NCBI GenBank assembly: GCA_963513935.1
Contig: OY740765.1
Span: 78,279,054 to 78,343,053, forward strand
Direction of reading: 5' to 3'
Origin: Aphrophora alni
Taxonomy: Eukaryota > Arthropoda > Insecta > Hemiptera > Aphrophoridae
DNA length: 64,000 bases
Shown piece after piece: positions 9,983-21,049 of the stretch. A program made the position numbers and the translations under genes. How positions within the stretch are numbered: the first letter of the stretch is position 1; each line of letters opens with the position of its first letter. The notes below the pieces were generated by a model. The model worked only from the letters and a program-made list of their open reading frames with translations. It was not told the origin of the DNA and did no database searches.

Positions 9983-10573
9983 CTAGTAGTTAGGGATATA
10001 CAAATTCCCTATGTTTTCAAATTTTAAGATATAACATACTTTGTTTCTGTACTGTATCTCCTTGTGGGCAATGACTCTTAGAAAAGTTAACCCTTCTTTT
10101 AGATCCTCCAAACTTAAGCACTGTGATATCTTTATAGCTCCGCCTATTCTTCCATTGGTAATTTCGTCCAGATGGTCCACATCTTCTTGGTAAAAGGGTA
10201 GATTATCCTTCCATACATCTGGAGAAGCAATATAGTCCACCATCTTAGCATTGGAATTTCCATTAAAGGTTGTTACTCCATTTGTTTTAAAGGTTATAAA
10301 TGTCTCTTGTTTAAAGAGATCCACTGCTTTACTTCCATCCTCTGTTTCTGCTAGGACGCGAATGTAATGGTATATTCCTTTGTTTCTTACTGTAAATGCT
10401 GATATTTTATAAGACCTGTGTGTATCTAAATTCTTCCATTGAGTTTTAAAGTATTTAAATAATTCATCCTTTAGTTTTGAAATTTGAGATTCCTTTTCCA
10501 ATAGGTGTTTATATTCTTCTATAGTACTAGTTAAAAACTCCACTCTCCTCTTCTTGGAGTCCAACTTATCCAT
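9983..10573 (-). CDS. Unrecognised 196-aa ORF inside the long-TIR element
   Basis: I do not recognise this protein. From ATG at 10573 it has a basic, helical, probably coiled-coil N-terminus (KKRRVEFLTSTIEEYKHLLE then QISKLKDELFKYF, residues 7-47). A mixed alpha/beta region follows with IYHYIRVLAETEDG, TFITFKTNGVTTFNGNS and ASPDVWKDNLPFYQ, ending LKFENIGNLYIPNY. There is no signal peptide, membrane segment, zinc cluster or obvious catalytic triad. The same frame is open about 45 codons further upstream (to about 10709) with plausible coding sequence (HLYPCTIKEIEPLSKVYIL) but no ATG, which suggests a missed upstream exon or a truncated start. It is intact, which is unusual among the relics here, and lies just inside the left inverted repeat. 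Confidence 0.55.
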   Translation of the reverse strand: MDKLDSKKRRVEFLTSTIEEYKHLLEKESQISKLKDELFKYFKTQWKNLDTHRSYKISAFTVRNKGIYHYIRVLAETEDGSKAVDLFKQETFITFKTNGVTTFNGNSNAKMVDYIASPDVWKDNLPFYQEDVDHLDEITNGRIGGAIKISQCLSLEDLKEGLTFLRVIAHKEIQYRNKVCYILKFENIGNLYIPNY

Positions 10574-10814
10574 TTCTAATTTTTGTTTCCTTACAGATAA
10601 GATGTAAACCTTCGACAGCGGTTCTATTTCCTTAATTGTACATGGGTACAGATGATTTGTTTTGTTTTTCTTCTCCGTAGGACCTGTGGGATAACGTTGT
10701 GGGTTTTAACTAAACCTGTTCCCTGTTTCAGTTTGCTTCGGTAGTCGAAAGTGTTAACTTCTGCTCCTTTCAAGTGTTTAGTGTTAAGCATTTGTTACAG
10801 GGAAACAAAATTAA

Positions 10815-11025
10815 ACCAACAAACATTTATGGCTACTAACAGAAAACCTGATCGACAACAACTTAGAAACGGATATTGGATACATTAATTATGCAGAAGG
10901 TGAGAAATTACTGGACAATAAAGGACTTATGCAGATTACTCCACTGATTTGCGATAATATAATGCTAGTTAAGATAACTGACCTAAGGAACTACCAAGGA
11001 AAAAATTTAAAAAACTGTTCTTGTT
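10815..11025 (+). CDS. Unrecognised short open frame, divergent from the 196-aa ORF
   Basis: This open frame of about 65 codons contains LIDNNLETDIGYINYAEGEK and then LLDNKGL, MQITPLICDNIMLVKITDL and RNYQGKNLKN before a TAA. It has no ATG before the internal Met. A Met start in another frame (ATGGCTACTAAC at about 10829) would join it by a one-base shift, so it may be a frameshifted gene. The composition looks coding. It runs away from the 196-aa ORF, leaving about 120-250 bp between them as a possible shared promoter. No family recognised. Confidence 0.3.
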
Positions 11026-11184
11026 AAAAAGGAAATTTGTGGTATGTTTAATAGTTATTTATGTGGAGTGTTTTCTAAATTCATTTCTGCAAGACATAGT
11101 GTAAAAGCGAAATTAAGTTTTCTATTGCAAGGTGATTCCAAAATGTTTTAAAAAAATACAGGAAATTGTTGGAAAGGATGACAT

Positions 11185-12070
11185 GGAAGAAATATCCATT
11201 TAGACCCTCCTTCCTACTCCCCACCACCTTCCTGTCAAAGTTCCTGTAGAAGTGTCTAGCGTATGTGCAACAGACATGATCCGACAGGTCTACTAGCACC
11301 AATCTCCCTTTCCATCCAACTGCGATCACGTGGTAAGTGTGTGGTCCCTGTGACTGAAAAGTAGCTGAAGGTAACTATACCCCCCTTTCTTACCTATACA
11401 AAAGTAATATAAAAATATTATACACTAATACAGTTGAAACTTTTTATATAAAAATATGTGTACATATTAAAACTTGTGGTCCACTGAAGTAACCAACCAC
11501 AGTACAACAAATTATATAAAATATAATAAACTACATTTATACAAGTAGTGCACTTTCTTAGACACAACCAATACTAAGAGTGAAAACTATGTTCACTAGT
11601 CATACAAAATATCCTAATTAAATATTCAAACAAAATATCAACATATGCGATGATCAACATAAGTTTGGTTGGTGTTACACACAAAATATTGAAATTTGAG
11701 GTTACGTTAGGTTAAGCTTGATTAGTTTAGGTTATTCACAAATTCTACAAGCCATGGGGATGGGGGACGACGGATTGGATGAAGTTGGTGCATTTTATGC
11801 TATCAAAAACAAGATGGCGAATGGTAGAGTTGCAAGTCGGTGTATTTGAAGTGACAAAATGGAGGATTCTGATTTGACAATTGACGATCACATGACCAAA
11901 TGGAGGGTTCTGATTGGTCGAGAATAATTCCATAACAACCCCTGTTACGGCCATGGAGGATTCTGATTGGCTGAGTAATGTTCATGTGACCAAATGGAGG
12001 ACTATGATTGGTATAAAATAACTCCATAAGAGCCCATGTTGAGGATCAATCCCTGGGTCGACTACTAATA
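11185..12070 (-). repeat. Right long terminal inverted repeat, with an internal extra segment
   Basis: This is the inverted counterpart of 9401-9845. The inner part (about 11185-11395) mirrors the GGGTCTAAACGG / GACAGGAAGGTGG / GGACCACACAC region, and the outer part (about 11840-12070) mirrors the subterminal repeats. About 440 bp in between (11400-11835, AT-rich, containing ATATAAAATATAATAAAC) has no partner in the left arm, so either this arm gained an insertion or the left arm lost it. Four copies of a word close to ATGGAGGATTCTGATTGG occur at about 11861, 11903, 11954 and 11995. Confidence 0.82.
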
Positions 12071-12711
12071 GTTTACTCTTGAGATATTAAATGTTTGTGT
12101 TTTTAAATAATTATGCGTGCTTGAGAATCTTTGACTACATTTATTAAGCATCAGAATTTCTTTTTTATTTGAGATACTGAATAATATAAATATTAAACCA
12201 TGATATTGTTGATGATAGGTAAATTGTTGTTTAGTTGTTTAGCCAGTTCATTGTTTGCGTATGATATATCCTTCAAGAGAGAACTCCAAAAACACCTTGA
12301 AAAGTAGCTGTCATTTTCCCCTTTTTAATTTGGTTCTTAGCTATCACATATTTTTAAATATACTTCACCCTGGACCTAAAAACACAAAACACTACCTTGC
12401 ACAAAGTTAAACTCACTCAAGTCCAATGTTTGGGATTAGAGTTCAGTTTGAGTGTTTTTTTTCCATTTGTTAGGCTCCACCCTAATCTTCATTATTCTAG
12501 TTAGCAATATGGTTACATTAAGATACAATTTAAAAAAATAAAGAAAGTAATAAATACATCTTATATCTGTGAATTAGAACAATTCTACTCCATGACAAAA
12601 CTTAAAAGGAAATAAATTAATTGGTGTAATTTTTTTTTGTTTAACTGTAAAATTTAAAAACCTTTTGGCTATCATAATCTGTAGAATAAGACTGATACAA
12701 ATGCTACTTAC
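12071..12711. other. Myrf intron DNA with no recognised feature
   Basis: AT-rich sequence lies between the long-TIR element and exon C. No homology or repeat structure was recognised. Confidence 0.4.
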
Positions 12712-12782
12712 GTGGAGATTGAGCTTGAGGTGAATATGGAGGCTCTGAACCTGAATCTGGAGGGCTTTCTGGCAAGTTGTGT
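12712..12782 (-). CDS. Myrf: Myelin regulatory factor (Myrf) family gene, internal exon C
   Basis: This 71-nt exon lies between a TTTTCAG acceptor and a CAC/GTAAGT donor. Its first base completes the Ser codon begun in exon B (TC+A). It then encodes 23 residues containing HNLPESPPDSGSEPPYSP and leaves one base for exon D. LP(D/E)SPPDSGSE.YSPQ is a highly conserved block of the Myrf N-terminal region; the vertebrate form I recall is LPDSPPDSGSEAYSPQ. This exon is the anchor for naming the gene. With only 71 coding bases it is invisible to ORF scanning. It lies between two transposon-rich introns of about 13 kb (to exon B) and 10 kb (to exon D). Confidence 0.88.
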
Positions 12783-12952
12783 CTGAAAATGGTTTAGAAT
12801 ACTACAAGTAAACACTAATTAAAGAAAATCTGCTTTGAGCTCAAAATGTGTTCATCAAGATTATTTTAACAAAAAGTCTTACCCAAAATAAGTTGTAAAA
12901 TATCTAATACTTTACACTAAAAAACTCAACACATATTCCTGAAAATTCCCAA

Positions 12953-13045
12953 CCAGCTGATTCCCTTTACTTGTTGGTTGCTGGCATTATTAAATTATAT
13001 ATCATTGGGCATATCATTAAGTAACAAGTAGAAGGGAGCAGCTGG
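12953..13045. repeat. Short inverted repeat (MITE-like hairpin)
   Basis: The arms CCAGCTGATTCCCTTTACTT and its mirrored form near 13023-13045 (AACAAGTAGAAGGGAGCAGC then TGG) pair over 23 bp with three mismatches, around a 47-bp AT-rich loop. It could be a tiny MITE or a cruciform; no target duplication was identified. Confidence 0.7.
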
Positions 13046-13249
13046 TCAAAAAAAAATTAGGAATATTGTGTTTTTCAAGATTTATTACAACAAAAGATTG
13101 TAAATTTTATGAAGCAGCGCAGGCAAGTAATTATTGTGAATTCAAATGTACAAGCAAACCAACATACTGATTAGCAGATTTGGAAAAAGCCAGATCTCAT
13201 GATTTCTTTATAATTAATTAAGAATGTTTAAAAAGCTATTTACAAATAG

Positions 13250-13710
13250 AAGTAGGCTTAGATCTAAGTTTAAATGATTCACCAATTTATTTGGCGCTTA
13301 GAGATATTATGATAAAAAAAAGATAATATCTTAGTCTTAGTTATTAAAAATACTGATAGAAGTTACTTTAAACAAATACTTGTAACTAATATTAACTTGT
13401 CAATGACTTTGAAGACGATTGATCACCTAGAAGATGAAGTCGAAAATCTTAATTGTGATATTCAATATGAAGCATGAAGTAGTACACTGTTAGAAAAACT
13501 GTAGAAATGAATTAACCCCAGAAACATTAAGAACCTTATTGTTGTCAAAAGAAAATTGAGTAGAAGATAACATTAAACAAGAATACCACAGGATAAAATT
13601 CTCTCAACAGAATTTCAGGAATTGAGAAATGAAATTAGAGAAGTCAAGAATGAATCTGTTAACAAATTCCTAACTGAACCGAATGATGATATAGACAATT
13701 CGCTTTGAAA
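13250..13710 (+). pseudogene. Degenerate coiled-coil coding relic, possibly LINE ORF1-like
   Basis: Fragments MTLKTIDHLEDEVENLNCDI and, about 70 codons later, FQELRNEIREVKNESVNKFL read as heptad-rich coiled coil in frames broken by stops. Such a coil is common in ORF1/gag-like proteins of insect LINEs, but there is no diagnostic motif. It directly precedes the Tc1-like element without belonging to it. Confidence 0.25.
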
Positions 13711-13980
13711 AGTTAGTTATAGCAGATCCGGTAGGTGGTGACGCTTGACCCAGATCTGTCAAACAGGTTACTAGCCATTGTTCAGTGGTGGGGGATCCGT
13801 GCGCCTCAGTCTAACTCTGTCCATGCTACTAGGCACATCACATTGTACGACGTAAACCGGTTGCTTCTAGTTTACCCATGCTATTATAAAGTGCTTAAGC
13901 TGGATGTGTTTAAACTACTTATATTTGTGATATTTTCTTTTCGTTATTAGTTGTTGTATTTGTTACACATTAAAGGTAAT

Positions 13981-15341
13981 ATGGAAAGAAATCCTAATTT
14001 AAATAAAATAGGTGGAAAGAAAATTATTCATAGCCAGGCAAGAGAGCTGTAACATTTATAAATTCATGAAGAAGGAAATAGAGGAAGGGCCGATACTAAT
14101 AGAAAAGGTTCAAGAAAGAGTAGCTCAAGCCACAAGAACATCACGCAGCAGTGTCCAGCGAATTCTTAGGGAAAGTAAAAGTAATGTGGATGTTGGACAA
14201 TCTTTCTCAACCCCACGTAAAAAAACGCCCAAGAAAAAAACAAAAAACAGAATTAGATCATTTTGACAAGTGTGTGGTACGAAGAAATATAAATGAGTTT
14301 CATGTAACAAATGGCCAACGTCCAACTTTAAAAACGTTACTACCAGTTTTGAGGGAACAAATAGATTTCAAAGGTGGGAAGTGGGCTCTTACGGAAGTTA
14401 TTAAAGAGCTGGGTTTTAGGTGGAGAAAATCACATGACAATAGACAAATTATAATTGAAAAACCTGATATTAGAGAAAAAAGGCTTAACTATTTGAGAGC
14501 AATACAAAAGTACCGAAAAGACAACTGAACAAAAGTATATATGGCTGAAACCTATGTGCACACCTCACACACTAAATCACATTCATGGTCTGATAACTCA
14601 AAAGCTGGCCTTCATAGTCCAATATCCAAAGGGCAATATGCAATAATTGTCCATGCTGGGCGTGAACAAGGTTTCATAAATGACGAGTTGTTAATTTTTA
14701 AATCTGGGCAGAAGAGTGGCGACTACCATGACGCTATGAATTATAAAACTATGAAAAATGGTTAAATGAAAAATTAATTCCGAATCTTCCTCCTAAATCA
14801 GTGTTGATTATTGACAACGCATCGTATCATAATAAAGAACTTCCCTGCACCGAATTCCTCAACAAAAAAATGTGACATGATTTCATGGCTTATACAAAAT
14901 AACATTCCATATGTGGAAACCATGCTCAAACCGGAACTTTACCAACTAATCAAACTTAATAAAAGTAGAACTAAAATGTATAAAATAGACTCTCTCTTAG
15001 CAGAACACGGCCACAGTGTGCTCAGACTCCCCTCGTATCATCCAGACTTAAACCCAATCGAGATGATTTGGGCGACAATTAATTAAGGATTATGTTGCTT
15101 TGAACAACACTACATTTAAAACAGATGACTGCATACGATTAGTAGAAGAAAAAGTATGTCTGTTTACTGCAGAAGATTGGTCGTCCAGGTTGTAACATGT
15201 CATAACAGTCGAAGATGATTATTTATCTACAGAACCTTTAATTGACGAACTGACAGAAAGGATAGTTGTTAATTTAGGTGACAGTGACATTAGTGACAGT
15301 GATAGTGATAGTGACATTAGTGGTGTGGATCTGTTGTAAAC
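13981..15341 (+). pseudogene. Tc1/mariner-superfamily (IS630-type) transposase pseudogene with long D-E spacing
   Basis: The start at 13981 reads MERNPNLNKIGGKKIIHSQA and shifts frame near 14050 into IYKFMKKEIEEGP, then VQERVAQATRTSRSSVQRIL, an HTH DNA-binding region, and a lysine-rich linker. Another shift gives ...GFRWRKSHDNRQIIIEKPDI and YLRAIQKYRKDN. The catalytic part then begins VYMAETYVHTSHTKS at about 14535, where the first Asp (usual LDETYV) is Ala. The second Asp is kept in SVLIIDNASYHNKE (about 14800) and the third acidic residue in YHPDLNPIEMIWA (about 15040-15075). By my count about 81 residues separate them, far above the 34 of classical Tc1. The C-terminus ends in an acidic Asp/Ser repeat (SDISDSDSDSDISG). 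Four or more frame breaks and the Asp loss make it dead. The long spacing suggests the Sailor-type (about DD82E) branch. Confidence 0.82.
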
Positions 15342-16560
15342 GTTTTGTAAAAAGAGTAAGTATATTTTATAGTTTTTTTAATTGTTAAGTTTTGTGTTTA
15401 TTTTGTCTGTTGATTAGTTTAGCGTAAGAGTACAATCTTTGTTAGTTATATAGTTACTGTTATTTTAGTTTGTGATTGAAAGACAAGGAAAAAATATTAA
15501 TATTTCTTCTTTTAAATATTTTTTCTAAGAGTGGAGCCAAGAAGTTCTCGTATTGTTTTTTTATTTATAAAAGCAATATTAATATTTGCTATGTTTCTGA
15601 CTATTTAGGTTAAAAAGTGAAAAGACACAATTTTATTATAGGTTTTTGATGTTACAAATTGTATTTAGTAAAATAACTTTTTAACAATCCTTCTATATGC
15701 CTTCTACTCATGAATCGAGTATTTGGTGCAATAGAAAGTAGTTATGTAATTTGAAAACTATTATTTTGGCAATAAAATAAAACTCAATGAATAAAATTTA
15801 ATGATTGAAGAAAATATTACCCAATTTATTTTATAAAGGTGTAATAATAATATTTACTAGATTTTAATTTGCTCAAGTTACATTTTCATTGTAGACAATT
15901 TTGTCTCATAGTTATAAATTGCATTTTCAAATATTTTTTCATACCGCATTCTTCATTAATATTTCAGAAGTAGTACAATTCATACACATTCTGTTCTCAA
16001 TGTACATTTGTTCGCCATTTTGTTTATTTTAGGCTTTCTAAAATTTCATATTGTTTTTTGTAGTTGTAGTTGTTATTCCAGCAACTCAAACAAATTATAA
16101 TTTGTTAAATGCAATTTTAAAACCAATAATACTTAGTACTTCATTAGTTCATATTATCCACTAAAGATGTTAAATTTTTATTTTATAAATTATTACATTG
16201 CTTTACATTGAAGTAACAAACAAAAATGCATCGCTGTTAACAAAAAAGAATCATGGCTCAGCGTCTCTAATCAAAGTATGTGAGCCCAGTTCCCCTTCGG
16301 TGGCTAGGTTCCCCCACTCCAAGCCCTACATCTCTCCCTCCAAGCTTCACCACTTACAGGCCGGGCTATATCTTATACCCGAAAAGACCAATTTCTCAGA
16401 TTCCTCTGATTAAAAAAGCAAAAATTCAATGCAACAGATACAATGAGAAAAAAGAAAAAAATATGTAAATCATCTAGGAAGTATCTTTCAGCCAAATGAG
16501 AGCCAAGGTTATCATCTGATTTATGAATATGCCTAACAAAGTGACACAAACATTCCTCTG
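15342..16560. other. AT-rich DNA with no recognised gene
   Basis: I see no gene here. A GC-richer patch at about 16255-16390 carries proline/serine-coding short frames that lead towards the LINE relic but match nothing I know with confidence. Confidence 0.4.
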
Positions 16561-16569
16561 ATCATCAGC

Positions 16570-17395
16570 CTAAGGAAATTTACAGCAGTTTTTATGATCG
16601 CAAAGCCAGGCAATGAGCATCACTCAGTACCTTATTATAATTATATCATTTTTTACAAATCCTGTCTAAATTATTTGAAATTTTGCCTCTCAAAAAATGA
16701 ACCCGTTAATCCAACTCAACACCTTCATTCCATTACACCAATTTGGATTTAAGAACAAACATTTTACTATTGATCAAGTCCAGAGGATTACTAAAGTCAT
16801 ATAGAAATTGCTTGAGCATGAAATATTTGCAATGTTTGGTGTTACAGGCATTTGATAAGGTGTGGCATGATGGGTTGATTAATAAACTGTAACCAATCTT
16901 TTCTCAAAATTATATTTAGATGTAGTTTAGATTATAATCATACCTATTGCTTGTTATTTCCATGTCAAGTAAGAAGAGGCTTACTCTAAGCTGAAAGAGG
17001 TAAAGAAAGGTTCAGGTATAAAGGTTACATAAGGTAGTGTTTTGGGACCAATTCTCTATCTTTTGTTATAATATATTAGGTATATCCCAATGTTGCCTTA
17101 CTATTGCTATGTTTGAAGTTGATACTGTTATGCTATTTTGTTTTCTATAGGTGCTACAATTGAACGGTGTTAGTAAACTTCAAAAAAAGCAAAGTTTATA
17201 ATCAGCTAAACCAAGAAATAGTGGATTAAGCTTAATGAATCTAAATCAGTATACAGTATATTGTTTTATAAATAAATGATTCATTGTCACCCACATACCA
17301 CTAATAATACAACGTTATTGATTTTAGCCTTACAAAACTAGTTATTATTAGTTTACACCTCATAGAGACCATGTAAGGTTGAAAATCGTTGTGAA
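16570..17395 (+). pseudogene. Jockey-like LINE reverse transcriptase relic
   Basis: In order on this strand I read FTAVFMIAKPGNEHH (usual P..WK.A...IPKPGKDP) near 16580, a degraded SYRPISLL-to-QFGF stretch with TPIWI.EQTFYY, then TIDQVQRITKVI near 16765 and FDKVWHDGLINKL near 16850, the fingers/palm entry. Near 17035 comes GSVLGPILYLLL, then the strand and helix after the missing YADD box, and near 17225-17260 GLSLMNLNQYTV, resembling the W...L.LN..KS motif. Many stops and frameshifts. It is older and more decayed than the related copy at 24.1-25.6 kb. No ends recognised. Confidence 0.72.
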
Positions 17396-17417
17396 TTAAA
17401 GTTTGATAGTTAATTGT

Positions 17418-17486
17418 AACAAAATGTATTTCTTTTATTTAACGAAATGTATTTCTTTCATTTAACAAAATGTTTTTCTTTTATTT
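17418..17486. repeat. Three tandem copies of a 23-bp unit
   Basis: The units begin AACAAAATGTATTTCTTTTA, AACGAAATGTATTTCTTTCA and AACAAAATGTTTTTCTTTTA, each 23 bp, at 17418, 17441 and 17464. Confidence 0.9.
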
Positions 17487-20400
17487 TACATAATATTTGA
17501 CTTCCACATAGTGAATATCTTGAATCTTTAAGAAATATTAATATTAATAATGAATATTGAAAATTTTAATTTTGAAAATTGAATCCCTGTAGGATCATTG
17601 CCAAAAATTGACATGTTTTCCCACCTCTCAATTTTATATGCAAGGTACCATGGTTTATTACTTATAACTAACTGTCATAATGAATTCCTGGTCGGAGTTG
17701 GCTTATAAATCATATTTTAGTTACAATGCTTGCTACTCATGCGCTGGCGTCGATCCATCCACAGTGCGATCTCTCGGAGGTAGTGAAAACTATCTCAGTC
17801 ACAAGGTCTCTATTTTCCCCATGTTCTGTTGATATTTACGTTTTGTAAGACTCGCAGCCTATACTAATAGTTCTTTTATCATTGAAACTTTGAAACCATT
17901 TTTTTCTTCTTCAAAATTGGCAGCAATTTTCAATATTATGTTCTTTATAAGCATAAAAACCCATAAAAAAGCTAATCTTTATAGTTTTTGGTATGAGTAA
18001 TATAAATATAATAGACTAAACAGAAATTAGTATAATTTATGTTTTTACTACGTTATCAGTTTTGGTGCCTAACAGGTAAAAAAGTGTCATAAATAAAATA
18101 CTAAATAAATAAAATGTTACAAATAATTACACTAGTCGTGAACGAACTTGACCAAGATTTTAAGGTATTAAACAAGTGTGCCTAATTTGATAAATTAGTA
18201 ATCATGGTGACTGGAACACAAACAAATGTTTTCCTTCGTATCATATTGATATCATATCATTCGATAACATTTTTTTAAAAATAATCATAATAAAAATATA
18301 CTTCATTGAAATAAAGTCGAAGACATGGCTGGATTTTTTTTTTTTTTTTTTTTTTTTAACAAAACACATTAGTTGGAAGGGCTACATATTATAATCCTTG
18401 CTACAAATGTGTAAAATAAAATACTGTACACATTATGTTGCTTACATATTATATGTGTTTGATTTTTCGTTAAAACAATAAAAAATGTCACACTTTAAAC
18501 TCACTCATGTGTTTCATGTGTAAACACATGTGCAATGGCGACTAAAGGTACAAAAATCGTGTTTTACATGAAAAAAGACAAAACTTTTAGGCAGTAAGAA
18601 AAGAACAGTTTTTACTTAGAAACCATATCTGAAATGTTAAATTTTTACATATTAGTAAAACGACAAAGTTGTTAAAAATTTTAAATCAAAGAAAAATTTC
18701 CAATGATTTTCTTTTATTTATTTATTTAATTATTATGTGTCAATAACAGTACTATAATCCTTTTTTAAATTATAGAAATAATACACATTTATTTCTAATA
18801 AGTAGCCTAAACTTACGCCAAAAAAAGTTTAGGAGAACAGGAGAATTTTTATTTACAACAAAATAATATTAGAAAATTTGCTTTCATAAAAAACAAACTC
18901 AGTACTATACATTTATTTATTTAATAGTAACAATGATTACTCATTATAACACGGTAATAAATCAAACATTATGTAGAGGCAGGTAAGAATCGTATGTTTA
19001 TTTGTCTATTTGGCAGTCGCAGTGGTGGGGTAAACAAAGATTCAGCCGAGATTATCGAATACCTCTTTTTTTAATTCGCTCTCCTTGTATGGAGTACAAG
19101 GTTTTCATTTTTCATGCATTATTTAATTTCCTCATGCATTCGGTAAGTTTTGTCCAAAAAATATAATCCGACTCGTAAAATATTTTTAAAAAAATAAAAA
19201 TTATTAAAGGTTTATACAGAAACAACTACATAATGTTTTATTTGATACATTAAAATGTCCAATAATTAAAATAACACATTAATAAATCTATAAATATTTA
19301 TACCAATATATAGTCTTTAGCATAACATTTTGTAATAATTTTACAAAATATTTACATAAAACAATTGTAACCAATTTAAAATTTATATTATGTAGATTTT
19401 AAATAAGACTGTAATATGCGAACATATATTAGTTATACATTTTAAAACAAATATCAAAAAAATATTTCCTGATAAATGCAAACTGTCTCACATCCTATTA
19501 CAAATAACAAAATTGATTTTATAAAATTTAGAATCAACTACATTATGTTTTGTTTGGCACATTAAAATTTATATAAAAGTAACTAAAAGTAAAATAAAAC
19601 CTTCCTTAAAACAACTATAGGCTATGTTGTAAAAATAACAAAATAAATATAAGTTTCTAATCAGGACCTAGATTTGTAATACCAAAAATGGTAATTTTAA
19701 CTAGGATAACCAAAAAATGGTTATATTAAGATTTATTTTGAAATTGAATGGGTGGGTGACTTCAGAAGTCAAAAGAATGACTCAATGTGAATGTTAAAAC
19801 TAGGGTAATAAAATTTAAATATAGGTTTCCAAAATACTGATGTCATGTATAAAATATTAATTATAAGTTGTAATAAATATTTAGGTAGTATTTGTGTTGT
19901 GATAGGCAAAATAATTTGAACCGTGTCTGTGTTGCTAGGTGTGAGAAAATTTCTAGCAGACGTTGCATATTAAATAAGACACTTGGTTTGGAAGCTGGAC
20001 AAAGATACATGTGGTTTTGCCAGTCTGAAGGGAGCATCTGAGGTGATCAGACGTATTCTGGTATAGAGAAACTTTTTCAAAATGTAGCTAAAATTGTTAA
20101 AGTAGAGTCCTATTGTAACATTTGAGTCAGTGAGAGATGTTTTGGTCTAAAAGAAGTTTTAGAACATTGAATGGTGATAATTTAACGAGTTTAGAGACAG
20201 TTTTTGACGTGGTAGGATGTAGTTTGTGTTTGAAGAGAGTATTGGACAATAACTCTCAATAAAGTGATGAATTTCTTGTATAACACTGTGAACTTGAAAG
20301 GACAATTGATCATCGGATGTGTAAATTGAGTCTACAAAGTGATTGCAATACAAGATGAGATAAACTCACCACGAGAACATTCTCAGCTTACAGGAACGGT

Positions 20401-20730
20401 TATGCGGTAACAAAGAATCATTGACAGTTTCATAATAATTTTGTATAAAAAAGAACTTTTTGTATGAACTTTTTAAATTTATTCTAATGAATAATTTTTG
20501 TATAGCCACTATTAAACTTAAAGTACTGAATTTCATTTTAATATAAATATAATCTTTGCTACGTGAGAATATAAGAACTCACTATAAAAAATATTTTGTT
20601 TTAAGTTGCAACTATTAATATAGAGTCATAAAAAAGGATTTAAGCCTCTTCAAGGTAAAATAATTTTAAAGTTAAAAAACATAGAGATTTTAAATAGCGG
20701 TAAGAAATGTGTCATGAATATATATGTATA
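17487..20730. other. Long AT-rich intron stretch
   Basis: No gene is supported. It holds a poly(T) run at about 18334-18358, a locally GC-richer patch at 17730-17800 that I could not assign, and many short A/T-rich runs. Open frames here are short and without motifs. Confidence 0.4.
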
Positions 20731-20744
20731 ATCTTAATTCAATA

Positions 20745-20910
20745 AATTATGTTCAGTTTCAGCACAACAAAATAAGATTTTTTTATTTCACCGAGAACCA
20801 CTGTAAGTACACTTTCAAAAGGATTTGCGACCCTGAGAAATTTTAATAATAACAATTAACTTCCTATTTCAAAATTGGTAAGCTAACGCTACCTGGCGCC
20901 CATAGTCGAG
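20745..20910 (+). mobile_element. 3' end of an LTR plus primer-binding site (BEL/gypsy-like), first copy
   Basis: An AATAAA at about 20741 is followed by ACTGTAAGTACACTTTCAAA, then GCGACCCTGAGAAATTT and CAAAATTGGTAAGCTAACGC, and then TGGCGCCCATAG beginning at 20894. TGGCGCC is the classic start of a tRNA-primed primer-binding site right after an LTR. A diverged form of the whole stretch recurs at 22640-22815, which supports a shared LTR family. The 5' boundary of the LTR was not resolved. Confidence 0.55.
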
Positions 20911-21049
20911 CAAATTATTTTCCTCTCTTTTATAAAAATCAGATTAATAAATAAAGACAAACCCAGCTTATTTTTAAATCATTACAGATTTCACATCAAT
21001 TTTTGTTTTCTTAAAGAAACTATGTCTCTTTTTTTATTTCACTTCTATA

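Larger units (their letters stand above)
9401..12070. mobile_element. Unclassified 2.67-kb element with long terminal inverted repeats
   Basis: The two ends mirror each other, starting TATTAGTAGTC at 9401 and ending GACTACTAATA at 12070, then ...GGGATTGATCC, CTTATGGAGTTATT and a long GC-richer stretch. Outside the repeats I see no clear duplication longer than the TA contained in the ends. Between them lie a 196-codon ORF on the minus strand (9983-10573) and a shorter open frame on the plus strand (about 10815-11025), divergently arranged. Known long-TIR classes include Maverick/Polinton derivatives, foldback elements and some ssDNA-virus-like integrants. Neither ORF shows a hallmark of any of these to me, so I leave it unclassified. 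Confidence 0.75.
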
